From: Anaerolineae bacterium
GTDB lineage: Bacteria; Chloroflexota; Anaerolineae; Promineifilales; Promineifilaceae
Assembly (NCBI GenBank): GCA_023384415.1
Contig: JAHDWJ010000003.1
Coordinates: forward strand, 1-64,000
Length of the DNA: 64,000 nt
Direction: 5' to 3'
Numbering within the stretch: the stretch's first letter is position 1; every line of letters begins with the position of its first letter. The notes beneath the pieces are model-generated. The model saw only the letters and a program-made list of their open reading frames with translations. It made no database searches and had not been told where the DNA came from. This document shows positions 8,163-17,042 of the stretch, piece after piece. Both the position numbers and the translations under genes were made by a program.

Positions 8163-8810
8163 ATGAACGATGACCCTGTTCAACAGGTCGGGCGGTGGTT
8201 GGGGTGGAGTGCGGTGGGGCTGCTGCTGACGGCCCTGACCGGGATCAGTCTGATCTCCATGGGGCTGTTTGATCCACCCCAGGTAGGCACAAAAGAGCGA
8301 GTGATTCCCCTTAACCAGACAATTACGACGAATGAGGGACATTTGGAATGGCTGGATGAGCCGCCACTGGGGGAGACGTTTACGGTGCAGCTCGCGGCCG
8401 CGTACACCATCGGTGAGCAAGATAGTGGCTACGGCCTGGCCCTGGGCTCACCGGATGATTATCTAGTTGTGGCCGTCTCACCAGCCGGGTATGTGATGGT
8501 GAGCAGTGAGAGGTTGGCAGTGAGAAATGGGCAGTTAGCAGGGGGCAGTGAAAACCTGAAACCTGAAACCTGGGACTTGAAACTCAAAACTCTCCCACTC
8601 CCCTGGCAGCTGTGGCCCCATGTCCGACGGGGGGAACAGGTTAATTTATTGAGGGTGACGATGCAGGGAGCTGATGTGGCTATACGAATTAATGGGGAGT
8701 TGTTATGGCAGGGACCCTGGGCTGGTCGCGGCCGCGCTCTGGCCCTCTACCTCACCAGCTACAACCAACCAGTCACCATCACCTTCCAGGAACTGCGAAT
8801 TTGGGAATAA
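8163..8810 (+). CDS. Membrane-anchored lectin-like (DUF1080-type) protein with in-frame repeat patch
   Basis: The 215-residue product has one transmembrane helix at about residues 15-37 ('SAVGLLLTALTGISLISMG'). The rest looks like a concanavalin-type beta sandwich: 'YGLALGSPDDYLVVAVSPAG', then 'NLLRVTMQGADVAIRINGEL' and 'ITFQELRIWE', as seen in DUF1080 domains. Between the strands is an unusual stretch of about 33 residues encoded by 8501-8600, which at DNA level is intergenic-type quasi-repeat. ATG 8163 is chosen over the alternative at 8127, as the longer start adds no conserved sequence. The lipoprotein at 26260 has the same fold without the insertion. Confidence 0.65.
   Translation: MNDDPVQQVGRWLGWSAVGLLLTALTGISLISMGLFDPPQVGTKERVIPLNQTITTNEGHLEWLDEPPLGETFTVQLAAAYTIGEQDSGYGLALGSPDDYLVVAVSPAGYVMVSSERLAVRNGQLAGGSENLKPETWDLKLKTLPLPWQLWPHVRRGEQVNLLRVTMQGADVAIRINGELLWQGPWAGRGRALALYLTSYNQPVTITFQELRIWE
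8501..8600 (+). repeat. Intergenic-type quasi-repeats inside a coding sequence
   Basis: The patch contains 'gagaggttggcagtgagaaa', 'gcagttagcagggggcagtg' and 'aacctgaaacctgaaacc', words that elsewhere in the window occur only between genes (5432-5478, 39935-39990, 48175-48210, 49010-49053). It is read through without a stop and adds about 33 residues to the host protein. Confidence 0.8.
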
Positions 8811-8920
8811 GGGTCTCAAGTTCCAAGTTTTAGGCTTCCGCCCCTCGCCCCCTCACCCCTTACCAAACTCCCTCTTTCTTCACTACGCACCATGCGGGAT
8901 TCTGCTACAATTGTTTTTGT

Positions 8921-10111
8921 ATGGTAAAAAGCCAGCTATTACACCCTAGCACCAATTGGCGACAATTCCCGCGCCACCGGGTACATCTTTTCACCCCATA
9001 CCCAGACCCGTTTCTGGAAATTGAAGCCGACGACACGGAAAAATATTTTGTGCCGTTTACCCAGGTTGGACCAGGCCGACGACGGGGTGAACAGGAATGG
9101 CAGGCTGATTTTCGCTTTCCCCTGCCCCCGTCCTGGGCTTTTCGCCTCATTTGGGAAAATGGCCGGGTGGAGAAGCCCAAACGAGCCGATCATTTTGTAA
9201 CCCGGCTGCGAACGCTTTGGCTGCAAGATGGAGAGATATTTGGACACAAGCCCGCGGCCGCGATCACCGCATCTCGTGTCCTAAAACTTAACACCTTCTC
9301 CGGCTCCCTGCCCACTCGCCCTCTCTACATTTACCTACCACGTGGCTATGAGGATCACCCTCAGCAGCATTACCCGGTCCTCTATATGCACGACGGCCAA
9401 AATTGCTTTGCCCAGTTCGCCCACGACAGCTATGCTGGCTCCTGGAAGGCAGATTTAACCGCCGACCGGCTCATTAGTTCCGGACAAATGCAAGAATGTA
9501 TTATCGTGGCTGTGAGCAATGGCCGCGAGGAACGGCTGGCGGAATATTTACCCCCTATCTTCACTTTTAACGTCAGCCCTACCCGGCGCAACCGCAAAGG
9601 AGAACCCATTCCTCCAGATATTGTTGGGCGAGCGGATAAGACAGCCCGCTATTATCAAGAAGAGGTAGCCCCTTACATTGCCGCACATTATCGGGTACGC
9701 AGCGGCCGCGACCACACGGCTACATTAGGCTCTTCCATGGGCGGGCTGTTCACCACCTACCTGGCCTGGGAACATAACGATTTTGCCCGCCACCATGCCG
9801 CTCTTTCCCCATCCTATTGGGTTACCCAAACCAGTGATAACCGGCTCAAAACAATCCAAACTATCCGCCAAAGCCCCCGCCCCGATATTCGTCTCTGGCT
9901 AGACAGTGGCAGCCAAAACTCCCCTGGACGAGGGTATGATGCCAAATTTGAGGTATTAGCCGCCCGCCAGGCCCTTTTGTTAAAAGGGTTCAGCGAAGGG
10001 GATGATTTTCAATGTTATATTGAGGAAGAGGGGATTCACGATGAGGCTTCCTGGGGCCGGCGGCTTAACCTGATCCTGCCTTTCTTATTTCCAGTTGCCA
10101 ATGATGAATGA
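8921..10111 (+). CDS. Alpha/beta-hydrolase esterase, enterochelin-esterase/esterase D-like
   Basis: The 396-residue protein has an N-terminal region of about 130 residues resembling the beta-sandwich lead domain of Fes-type esterases, then a hydrolase domain. 'LPTRPLYIYLPRGYED' and 'YPVLYMHDGQNCF' are the usual opening of this family. The nucleophile is the Ser of 'GSSMGG', and the likely catalytic His is in 'GIHDEASW' near the C-terminus. No signal peptide is seen, so it acts in the cytoplasm. Substrate may be a sugar ester or siderophore-type ester; sequence does not decide. It starts at ATG 8921 right after a quasi-repeat spacer. Confidence 0.82.
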   Translation: MVKSQLLHPSTNWRQFPRHRVHLFTPYPDPFLEIEADDTEKYFVPFTQVGPGRRRGEQEWQADFRFPLPPSWAFRLIWENGRVEKPKRADHFVTRLRTLWLQDGEIFGHKPAAAITASRVLKLNTFSGSLPTRPLYIYLPRGYEDHPQQHYPVLYMHDGQNCFAQFAHDSYAGSWKADLTADRLISSGQMQECIIVAVSNGREERLAEYLPPIFTFNVSPTRRNRKGEPIPPDIVGRADKTARYYQEEVAPYIAAHYRVRSGRDHTATLGSSMGGLFTTYLAWEHNDFARHHAALSPSYWVTQTSDNRLKTIQTIRQSPRPDIRLWLDSGSQNSPGRGYDAKFEVLAARQALLLKGFSEGDDFQCYIEEEGIHDEASWGRRLNLILPFLFPVANDE

Positions 10112-10277
10112 GGTTTTAAACCACCGATGTCACAGATGAGTCTGCTGAAAGAAGCTACGAATTTTTCTTTGGTAACTTTGCGCCTTCGCGTCTCTGCGCG
10201 ACCTTTTTTCAGCAGACTCACAGAGGAACACAGATTTTTAAGCCATCTGTACAAATTCAGGTCCATCGGTGGATCGC
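10112..10277. repeat. Nested MITE-like element
   Basis: An outer inverted repeat CCACCGATG (10121-10129) / CATCGGTGG (10264-10272) encloses an inner unit of 82 bp with perfect 13-bp termini GAGTCTGCTGAAA (10138-10150) / TTTCAGCAGACTC (10207-10219). The inner core carries 'cgccttcgcgtctctgcgcg', found again at 21157-21176. The outer arms resemble the palindromes at 20925-20991 and 21190-21250. It fills the whole gap between two convergent genes. Confidence 0.85.
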
Positions 10278-11990
10278 TCATTCCCAATCGCTGGCCTGGA
10301 AGGTAGCACGGAGAAGTTGTTCACGTTCAGCGGGGGTCATAGAACGCGGCCGCGACCAATATTCAATCATCCCTGTCCACAAATCCACATTAAGCAGCCG
10401 TCCATCATACAGAGTATACACATCAATAAAGGTTTGCTGTGTACCCAACATTTGTGGCTGATCAAAGATGAGGTTGCCCAGCCCATAATGGATAAAAGCC
10501 CCCTGATGAAAGGCAAACCCCATGGCATGGTGCCCCTGGCTGCCACTGACCGCGGCCGCGCCGGCTTCGGCAAAGGCTCGAAAATCAATTCGCTGCTGGG
10601 CCGTAGGGTAATAGCTGTAATGCTCCCAATATTGTAGGGTGGCAATGACCACATATCCTTCGGCTTTTAGCTGACTGATTTGGGCCAGAATCTCTTGATA
10701 GCTGGTGCAGGGGTTTGAACCACCATAATTTTCTCGCGCCCAGGCATAATAGGGCCCCACTGGATTACACCCCACAAAAGCGATGCGGTTGCCATGATGT
10801 TCCCATAACAAGGGCTGCTGGGCCTGGGCCAGGTCGCGGCCGCCGCCAAACCAGCGCATCCCCACTGACTCATACAGATCAAAGGTGTGCTGCAAATTCG
10901 GCTCACCCCAATCATTGATATGGTTGCCGGTCATCTCCACTACATCAATGCCCAGAGAAGTGAGCAGTTCCAAATACCGGTCATCAGCACAAAAGGTCGT
11001 TCCCCCAGAAGGATCGGGGTAAGGGCAATCAGGGGCAAACGGTATTTCATGGCTCAGATGGGCAATGTCTACCCCATTCATCAGCGGGGCAATGGCCTCA
11101 CCGGGAAAGGTGACACCGCGCAGCTCCATCTGGTAGCCTACGGCCCTACCTGTGCCGGTAACGCCGGTCATGGCAATCGTGCTGATTTTGTTCCGGTCCC
11201 AATTGGCGGCGGGTTCAGCCCAAACGGCTCGGAACTGGTTTACCGCCAATACGCTCCCCTCTACCCCAAGCAGCAGGCGAAGTGGATAAGCCGTTGGGTT
11301 AAATTCCAGGTCAATGGGGGCTGCCCCATCCAACCGGATCACTTTCAGGTCAGGGGTGAGATGGTGAAAGGGGAGAACGGCGAATTGACCTGTGGCCCAG
11401 CTAGTTTGAGCAATCGTTTCAGTGGGGGTAGGAATGGTAGAACGTGATGGGTGGCCGTAGAGGGTGGTGAGCAGCGCGGCCGCGTCACCAGTTACGACCA
11501 ATTCCCCATTTTGCCACAATTGGGTCAATTCGGTTGTGGTCAGCCCATCGGTGAGGCGATTGAAGGGAGCAGCTACCGCATAATGCCAGACCGCCAGGGG
11601 GTACAAAGAAGCTGGGGGTTGGGACGCGGCCGCGACCGTCAGACGCAAATCGGCAGTTTGGTTAGGGGCGGTCCAGGCAAACCGGTCAGGGTAAAGCGAG
11701 GTGAGGTGGAGCGCGGCCGCGACTATCTCGTCTGGTAACCCATCCGTTACCCTAACAACCCAGGGGGCCGGCGGAGCGGTTGGGGTTGGGGAAGGCCAGG
11801 CCGTTGCCGTAGGCCACAGCGTCGGCAATATCTCGTCCAGGGGAACAGGGGTTGGTGGTGGGGGCAGCGTCATCTCGCTAACCAATGTTGGCAAAACAGA
11901 CAGTACCGGCTCCCCCCGGCAGCCCATCGTCCCTAAAATGATGAGCAGCAGCACCCCAAAAAATTTACGCATGAAGGGAAAGCTGTTCAT
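10278..11990 (-). CDS. CapA-family lipoprotein with N-terminal binding-protein-like domain
   Basis: The 570-residue protein begins with a lipoprotein signal ('LLLIILGTMGCRG'). After a Pro-rich linker, residues of roughly 90-240 look like half of a PstS-type periplasmic binding protein ('YPLAVWHYAVAAPFNRLTDG'). The C-terminal part is the CapA/PgsA metallophosphatase-like domain: 'VEMTGNHINDWG', 'RIAFVGCNPVG', 'QGHHAMGF' and 'IHYGLGNLIFDQ'. CapA proteins act in poly-gamma-glutamate or capsule export in some bacteria, but most homologues are uncharacterised. Its start overlaps the 3' end of the nuclease gene by 26 bp; ATG 11972 is an alternative start. Confidence 0.82.
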   Translation of the reverse strand: MNSFPFMRKFFGVLLLIILGTMGCRGEPVLSVLPTLVSEMTLPPPPTPVPLDEILPTLWPTATAWPSPTPTAPPAPWVVRVTDGLPDEIVAAALHLTSLYPDRFAWTAPNQTADLRLTVAAASQPPASLYPLAVWHYAVAAPFNRLTDGLTTTELTQLWQNGELVVTGDAAALLTTLYGHPSRSTIPTPTETIAQTSWATGQFAVLPFHHLTPDLKVIRLDGAAPIDLEFNPTAYPLRLLLGVEGSVLAVNQFRAVWAEPAANWDRNKISTIAMTGVTGTGRAVGYQMELRGVTFPGEAIAPLMNGVDIAHLSHEIPFAPDCPYPDPSGGTTFCADDRYLELLTSLGIDVVEMTGNHINDWGEPNLQHTFDLYESVGMRWFGGGRDLAQAQQPLLWEHHGNRIAFVGCNPVGPYYAWARENYGGSNPCTSYQEILAQISQLKAEGYVVIATLQYWEHYSYYPTAQQRIDFRAFAEAGAAAVSGSQGHHAMGFAFHQGAFIHYGLGNLIFDQPQMLGTQQTFIDVYTLYDGRLLNVDLWTGMIEYWSRPRSMTPAEREQLLRATFQASDWE

Positions 11991-12939
11991 TAAATACAGC
12001 TAACGATGGGGCTGTCACGGCTAACCGGTGCAGTTCCCGGAGTAACTCACTATCCTGAATCTGGGCCAATGTCGTGACTAAATTTGAGTCAAACCAATCA
12101 AAACGCAGTCCAAGCGTTTCGACGATCATCTCACGCAGTACCTCTTGTCGGCCCTCTTGTCGGCCTTCTTGTCGGCCTTCTTGAATAGCAAGCCGTTCGA
12201 TACTTGAAACGTAGGGCATTCTGGCCTCCTCTTCAAATTGGAGCAGGTTTGCCCGAAACTGTAACGCAATTTCATCAGGCAGGACCATGATCCAATCTAT
12301 AAAATGGAACAATTGAATGATCTCCTGTCGCCTATAACCTCGCTGGTACAGCATTTTAGCCAGACGTAGTTTAGCCTCATATCGCTCTATTGGCTTACGC
12401 CGGGTAGCTAAGGTGTGCAACTGTGCCATTACTACAACAGCAAACGGATTTTCACTTGTTAATAGTTCTTGCTGTTGCTCCTCATAATCAAGTAGTTTAA
12501 TGACCGGAAAATGAAACGATAGTTTGCAATCAAAATTCTCATAACTATACTGATGCGGCCGCCACGAATGCGTTTCATCGGTCAATATTGCCAGACTGAC
12601 TACCGGACGACGGTACTTATCATAGATACGATAATGATACACATAAATACGCTCTGCAAACTCTTCTTCCCGTTGACCCTGAATTTCAATATGAATCAAA
12701 ATCCAGGTCTCTACACCGCCCAACAAGTAAACAGATACCAGCTTATCTACACGACGCAACCCAATTTCAGCATCTCGTACAATCTGCTGCAGCTCTTGAT
12801 CTAAAAAACGGAACTCTCTTGACCAATCTATTTGTTCATAAATCTTGGGAAAAAAGAAAGCGATAAACTGAGGAAAGAACGCCTCAATAATCTCTTTCCA
12901 GGGTGAATCATAATCCGGTCTAGGGATGTTTTCACTCAT
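11965..12939 (-). CDS. Rpn-like PD-(D/E)XK nuclease family protein (transposase-related)
   Basis: The 324-residue protein resembles the Rpn/'recombination-promoting nuclease' and DUF4351 group. Conserved are 'VDKLVSVYL' and 'LIHIEIQGQREEEFAERIYV', which holds the E-x-Q of the PD-(D/E)XK fold, followed by 'YRIYDKYRRPVVSLAILTD'. Near the C-terminus is a run 'EGRQEGRQEGRQE', encoded by 12-bp tandem repeats at about 12140-12182; a helical Gly-Arg-Gln-Glu repeat is typical for this family. ATG 12939 has a good ribosome site ('gagggtaat') and is preferred over 13035. These genes multiply in genomes like mobile elements; real transposition is unproven. Confidence 0.75.
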   Translation of the reverse strand: MSENIPRPDYDSPWKEIIEAFFPQFIAFFFPKIYEQIDWSREFRFLDQELQQIVRDAEIGLRRVDKLVSVYLLGGVETWILIHIEIQGQREEEFAERIYVYHYRIYDKYRRPVVSLAILTDETHSWRPHQYSYENFDCKLSFHFPVIKLLDYEEQQQELLTSENPFAVVVMAQLHTLATRRKPIERYEAKLRLAKMLYQRGYRRQEIIQLFHFIDWIMVLPDEIALQFRANLLQFEEEARMPYVSSIERLAIQEGRQEGRQEGRQEVLREMIVETLGLRFDWFDSNLVTTLAQIQDSELLRELHRLAVTAPSLAVFNEQLSLHA

Positions 12940-13087
12940 ATTACCCTCTTTATTGCCAGAGGTCATAAACTGGCCTTTTTGGTGAGACTGGAGACTCGAG
13001 ATTAACCAGTCTCCAGTCTCCAACTGGTATATCATTTTATGACCACGATGGGTATATATTAAGCCAAATTGGGTTGGGGGTACAGAG

Positions 13088-14404
13088 CTAGATCATCTCA
13101 CTGAAAACAGGGTGCTGTTCCTGGCTGGCATCGTAATAATCCACCTGGGCCGATGGACCGTCTAGCTGGATCATGGCGTACCCCAGGTTATAGACTCCTT
13201 TATTATCCAGGCTCAGGCGAACATTGTTAAAGCGGGGTGGATCTATTAGCCGGGGGTTGGTGCTGTATGGGTTTAGCTCTTGCGGAACAGGAATGGCACT
13301 ACATCCCACGCAGCGGCCGCGTTGCAACCCTTTATACGGCTCAAAAATAATTAAATTATGCTCGTGCCCCCACAACCATAAATCAATCTTATCCAGGTAA
13401 GGGGCAAAAGTGGCATACAACAGCGGATTAAGCGGCTGGGGGGATTTATTGATGCTGCCCACCGATCCATACGCCGTAAATAACTGGTGATGCGACAGCA
13501 AAACTGATTTACGCCCCTGATTATTTTCCAGCTTTTGTTGATGCCAGAGAGCTTCCCGTTCATCCAGCCGGGTCACATTGGTTGCTACAGTAAAGGTATC
13601 AGAATCATGCAGGCTGCTGTCCATGGCCAAAAATTGCCAGTTATCATTGCGTAAAGCAAAAAAGCTGGCTGGTTGGCCCATTTCATCTAACATATCATAA
13701 AAAGGTTTACCACCAGCGTATAAATCATGGTTGCCGGGAATGGTGTACAGCTGCGTTCCGGTGGGCAAAATGTCGCGGCAAACTTCGAGGAAGTTTTGCC
13801 GCATTTCCCTGGCCGTGCCAGAGTAATAAATATCCCCCAGGTGGATGACAATATCGGGCTGCTGGCGAACGATCTGCCGCAAGACAGCACGGGCAGCAGG
13901 CTGACCTGTCCCCCAATCCCCAATGATAGCGATGCGGGCGTTGGCGGCTAACCGGTCATTGAATACATAATCATTGATCTTGTTCCAGGTACGATATGGG
14001 ATGGTTTTACCTTTTAGCTTTACCTTGACTAGATATTTTTCCACCGATTCAGCCCAACGGGGATCACAGATAGAAAAGGGGCCTAACTCTTCTTGCAACT
14101 GTTCGACAGCCTCTTGATCGCCGCGCAGTTTAGCGCGGATAAGCTGCCAGGCGTTGCTGGCACAATAGCGGGCCGCTTCAGCCAGGTCCAGACCGGCATA
14201 GGAGACAACCCCACCCCCTTCAGGGAGCGGCTCATCGTTTTCCAGCAAATCGCCAATGGAGATCGCGGCCGCGACCATCGGGTCCGCCACTTCCCCATCC
14301 GGGCTAAAAGAGACACCCGCATCAGGTGACTCAGCCATTACCTCTTCTACCACCGACTGAAATAGAGAGAAATCAGGATCACGAAATGTTTTGTACAGGC
14401 TCAT
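13088..14404 (-). CDS. Calcineurin-like metallophosphoesterase
   Basis: The 438-residue protein has all five metal-binding blocks in order: 'IAIIGDWG', 'VIHLGDIYYSG', 'IPGNHDLY', 'LLSHHQLF' and 'WGHEHNLI'. An N-terminal stretch of about 160 residues of unknown fold comes before it. There is no signal peptide, so it is likely cytoplasmic. Substrate (phosphomonoester, phosphodiester or nucleotide) is not evident. ATG 14404 has a ribosome site 'gaggag' upstream. It is divergent from the methyltransferase at 14623; the spacer holds the GGAAGGATGAA quasi-repeat. Confidence 0.88.
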   Translation of the reverse strand: MSLYKTFRDPDFSLFQSVVEEVMAESPDAGVSFSPDGEVADPMVAAAISIGDLLENDEPLPEGGGVVSYAGLDLAEAARYCASNAWQLIRAKLRGDQEAVEQLQEELGPFSICDPRWAESVEKYLVKVKLKGKTIPYRTWNKINDYVFNDRLAANARIAIIGDWGTGQPAARAVLRQIVRQQPDIVIHLGDIYYSGTAREMRQNFLEVCRDILPTGTQLYTIPGNHDLYAGGKPFYDMLDEMGQPASFFALRNDNWQFLAMDSSLHDSDTFTVATNVTRLDEREALWHQQKLENNQGRKSVLLSHHQLFTAYGSVGSINKSPQPLNPLLYATFAPYLDKIDLWLWGHEHNLIIFEPYKGLQRGRCVGCSAIPVPQELNPYSTNPRLIDPPRFNNVRLSLDNKGVYNLGYAMIQLDGPSAQVDYYDASQEQHPVFSEMI

Positions 14405-14424
14405 GGGGTACTCCTCGGAAAATA

Positions 14425-14458
14425 GGGATGAATTATGAAGTAGGAAGGATGAAGAGAG
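14425..14458. repeat. Quasi-repeat patch, GGAAGGATGAA type
   Basis: The words 'gggatgaattatgaag' and 'ggaaggatgaagagag' recur in variant form at 26201-26240 and 53448-53484, each time right upstream of a minus-strand gene start. Confidence 0.75.
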
Positions 14459-14622
14459 CTACCAGTGGGCGGCTGATGATAGTCTACTCCCTGGTGATCA
14501 CATTGCGGTCGGCGGTTAGGTCAATAAAAAGCATTTGCGCCACGCCTATAAATTTAATGGTACAATTGCCGGGTTGGTTCAGCGATTGTTGCTTACCTAT
14601 CATCATACCACGAGAAGTTACC

Positions 14623-15360
14623 ATGACAACAGAATATGACCTCATTGCCGCCGATTATCTCAAGTCGAAAGTTAATCCTATTAAGAAATATAGTGAAGAG
14701 TTCACCTTTTTCCAGGTGTTAGGAAACGTAGAAGGACAATCTATCTTAGACCTGGCCTGTGGTGATGGTTATTACACCCGCCAGATTCGCCAGGCTGGGG
14801 CAGACCCGGTAATAGGGGTAGATGTCTCCGCCCAGATGATCCAGTTAGCCCGTGAAGCTGAATTGAAGCACCCTACCGGGATCAGGTATGAGGTAGCCGA
14901 TGTGGCGGCTTTGGGGCAGTTAGATACGTTTGATGGGGTGACGGCGGTCTATTTGCTGCAATATGCCGGGGACGCGGCCGCGTTGAGGCAAATGATGCAA
15001 ACCGCCTATGACAATCTGAAACCCCGCGGCCGCTTCGTGACCGTTTCCGGCATCCCTGATCTGACCCCAGAGCATATCCGGGTACAGGCCCAATATGGGG
15101 CCATCATCAACTTATTGGGGCCGGCCACCGATGGCACCCGCATTGAAACCACCCTGAAAACACCAGGTGGTGAAGTCCGTTTTCACAACCATTATTGGAG
15201 CCAAAAAACCCTGGAACACCTCTTACACCAGGTGGGTTTTCACACCCTGACCTGGCACCCCATGGCCGTATCACCAGAAGGATACCGGCTGTATCCACCC
15301 CCGTTCTGGTCAGCCTATCTGGAATACCCAGGCATAACCGTCCTGGAGTGTTGGCGGTAG
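14623..15360 (+). CDS. Class I SAM-dependent methyltransferase
   Basis: The 245-residue protein shows the small-molecule methyltransferase pattern: motif I 'ILDLACGDGYYTRQIRQAGA', 'GVDVSAQMIQLAREAE', 'YEVADVAALG', and 'NLKPRGRFVTVSG'. Its closest style is the UbiE/toxoflavin-synthase-like group. The substrate is unknown. ATG 14623 is chosen because the N-terminus 'TTEYDLIAADYLKSK' is typical; the longer reading frame from 14326 crosses the divergent promoter region. Two iterated palindromes give 'AAAL' and 'PRGRF'. Confidence 0.85.
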   Translation: MTTEYDLIAADYLKSKVNPIKKYSEEFTFFQVLGNVEGQSILDLACGDGYYTRQIRQAGADPVIGVDVSAQMIQLAREAELKHPTGIRYEVADVAALGQLDTFDGVTAVYLLQYAGDAAALRQMMQTAYDNLKPRGRFVTVSGIPDLTPEHIRVQAQYGAIINLLGPATDGTRIETTLKTPGGEVRFHNHYWSQKTLEHLLHQVGFHTLTWHPMAVSPEGYRLYPPPFWSAYLEYPGITVLECWR

Positions 15361-15381
15361 CTGTATCACCAGATAATGCTG

Positions 15382-16044
15382 TCAGCCTGTCTTCTCCCGG
15401 GCTGCTTTTCTCTGTCTGGTCCACCGTTTCACTATCTGCCGTCCCTCGATGAGCCGCTGTTTGATCGGCTGCCAACGTGAAATCAGCAAAATGAATAGAA
15501 CCAACCCATATAACAGCGGCTGCGTGTAAGCATTTTTGACCAGCCACACATAATGAACAATTGCCAGTATCCCAATCAAATAGGCGAGTTTATGCAGCTG
15601 CTTCCACCGTTGACCCAGCCGCTTTTGGGCTGCTTTGGTTGAGGTAATCACCAGAGGAATCATCAACAGCCAGGCGATAAAACCAACCAGAGCAAACCGC
15701 TTTTCTACAATACCTTGCACGATAAACTCCCATTGCAGCCCATAATCCAGGTAAACAAAGGTGAGCAAATGTAAACAGACGTAGATAAAGGCATACAACC
15801 CCAGCGGCCGCCGTGAAGGAGCTAAAAATTTCCAATCAAACCAGATCATCAAAGGGGTAACAGCCAGGGAGAGGATAAGCAAAATGAGAGATGTTTTGCC
15901 CGTGCGCAAGGTAATCTCCCGAATGGGATCGGCGGTCAGGTCATTGGTGTAATAACCAACCAGCAGCCAGATAAAAGGAATCCAGGCCCCAACATGCACC
16001 ACCCGGTTGACGGCCTGGGAAAGGGTTTTATTGTCAATTTTCAT
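15382..16044 (-). CDS. msrQ: Protein-methionine-sulfoxide reductase heme-binding subunit MsrQ
   Basis: The 220-residue membrane protein belongs to the ferric-reductase-like YedZ family. Its 'TGKTSLILLILSLAVTPL' opening, 'LGLYAFIYVCLHLLTF' with the heme His, and 'LHKLAYLIGILAIVHYVW' with two further His are visible. It passes electrons from the quinone or flavin pool to MsrP outside the membrane. The gene lies 11 bp after msrP in the same direction, so both are one operon. Length is as usual for the family. Confidence 0.93.
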   Translation of the reverse strand: MKIDNKTLSQAVNRVVHVGAWIPFIWLLVGYYTNDLTADPIREITLRTGKTSLILLILSLAVTPLMIWFDWKFLAPSRRPLGLYAFIYVCLHLLTFVYLDYGLQWEFIVQGIVEKRFALVGFIAWLLMIPLVITSTKAAQKRLGQRWKQLHKLAYLIGILAIVHYVWLVKNAYTQPLLYGLVLFILLISRWQPIKQRLIEGRQIVKRWTRQRKAAREKTG

Positions 16045-16055
16045 GGGGGCTGGGA

Positions 16056-17042
16056 TTAGTAATTACGACGCAAATCCATGTCGGCGTATAGGTGGGCAAC
16101 CTGTTCTTCGTAGCCATTAAATTTGAGGGTAGGCCGACGGCTCAGTTCGCCGATGCGCCGTTCGGTAGCCTGGGACCAGCGGGGATGGTTGACTTCTGGG
16201 TTGACGTTGGCGTAAAACCCATATTCGTTGGGCGCGGCCGCCATCCATAATGAGGTGGGCTGTTGGGCCACCAGTTCAATTTTAACGATGGATTTAATGC
16301 TCTTGAACCCATATTTCCAGGGCACAACCACGCGAATAGGGGAGCCGTTTTGCGGTAATAAATCTTTGCCATAGAGACCAGTAGCAAAAATCGCCAGATC
16401 ATTCATCGCCTCATCCAGGCGCAGCCCTTCCACATAGGGCCAGGTGTACCAACGGCTTTTTTGACCGGGCATATTGTCTGGATCATAAACCGTCTCAAAA
16501 CGCAGGTATTTGGCTTCCGCTTTTGGTTCGACCAACTCCAACAATTGGCTCATGGGGAAACCAATCCAGGGGATGACCATAGACCACGCTTCCACACAGC
16601 GCAGGCGGTAAATCCGTTCTTCTTGATCGAACAGGCTTTTGAGATCGTCCACATCATAAACACCCGGTTTGTTGACCAATCCCCCAACTTCAACTTGCCA
16701 GGGAGAGGTAAGATAACCGGCCGCCAGACGAGAAACCGCCTGTTTGTCGGTAGAAAATTCGTAATAGTTGTTATAGGTGATGATGTCGTTGTAGCTGGTT
16801 AATTTGTCCCCTAACTCGTCCATTGTTTCGGCGACGACACCGGGAGTCATATCGGCATTGGTGGCGGGGGCGCGGCCTACGGGGGCAGTTTCGGCGGCTT
16901 TGCTGCCCCCACAGGCGGCTAAGAGGGCGGAAAGAGATAACGCGGCCGCGCCCTGCATAAATTGGCGCCGAGACAGGAAGAGGTGTTCGGGGGTAATTTC
17001 AGAGGCTGGAATGTGCCACGATTTTTTCTTCTTAATTAACAT
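16056..17042 (-). CDS. msrP: Protein-methionine-sulfoxide reductase catalytic subunit MsrP
   Basis: The 328-residue molybdoenzyme (YedY) repairs oxidised methionines in exported proteins. The N-terminus has a twin-arginine signal 'LSRRQFMQGAAALSLSAL', directly followed by 'LAACGG', which also looks like a lipobox. The molybdopterin-ligating Cys is in 'IYRLRCVEAWS'. Further conserved blocks are 'RFETVYDPD' and 'GSPIRVVVPWKYGFKSIKSI'. It forms an operon with msrQ downstream. The start at 17042 has a 'gagg' ribosome site. One iterated palindrome falls in the signal peptide, giving Ala residues there. Confidence 0.94.
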   Translation of the reverse strand: MLIKKKKSWHIPASEITPEHLFLSRRQFMQGAAALSLSALLAACGGSKAAETAPVGRAPATNADMTPGVVAETMDELGDKLTSYNDIITYNNYYEFSTDKQAVSRLAAGYLTSPWQVEVGGLVNKPGVYDVDDLKSLFDQEERIYRLRCVEAWSMVIPWIGFPMSQLLELVEPKAEAKYLRFETVYDPDNMPGQKSRWYTWPYVEGLRLDEAMNDLAIFATGLYGKDLLPQNGSPIRVVVPWKYGFKSIKSIVKIELVAQQPTSLWMAAAPNEYGFYANVNPEVNHPRWSQATERRIGELSRRPTLKFNGYEEQVAHLYADMDLRRNY

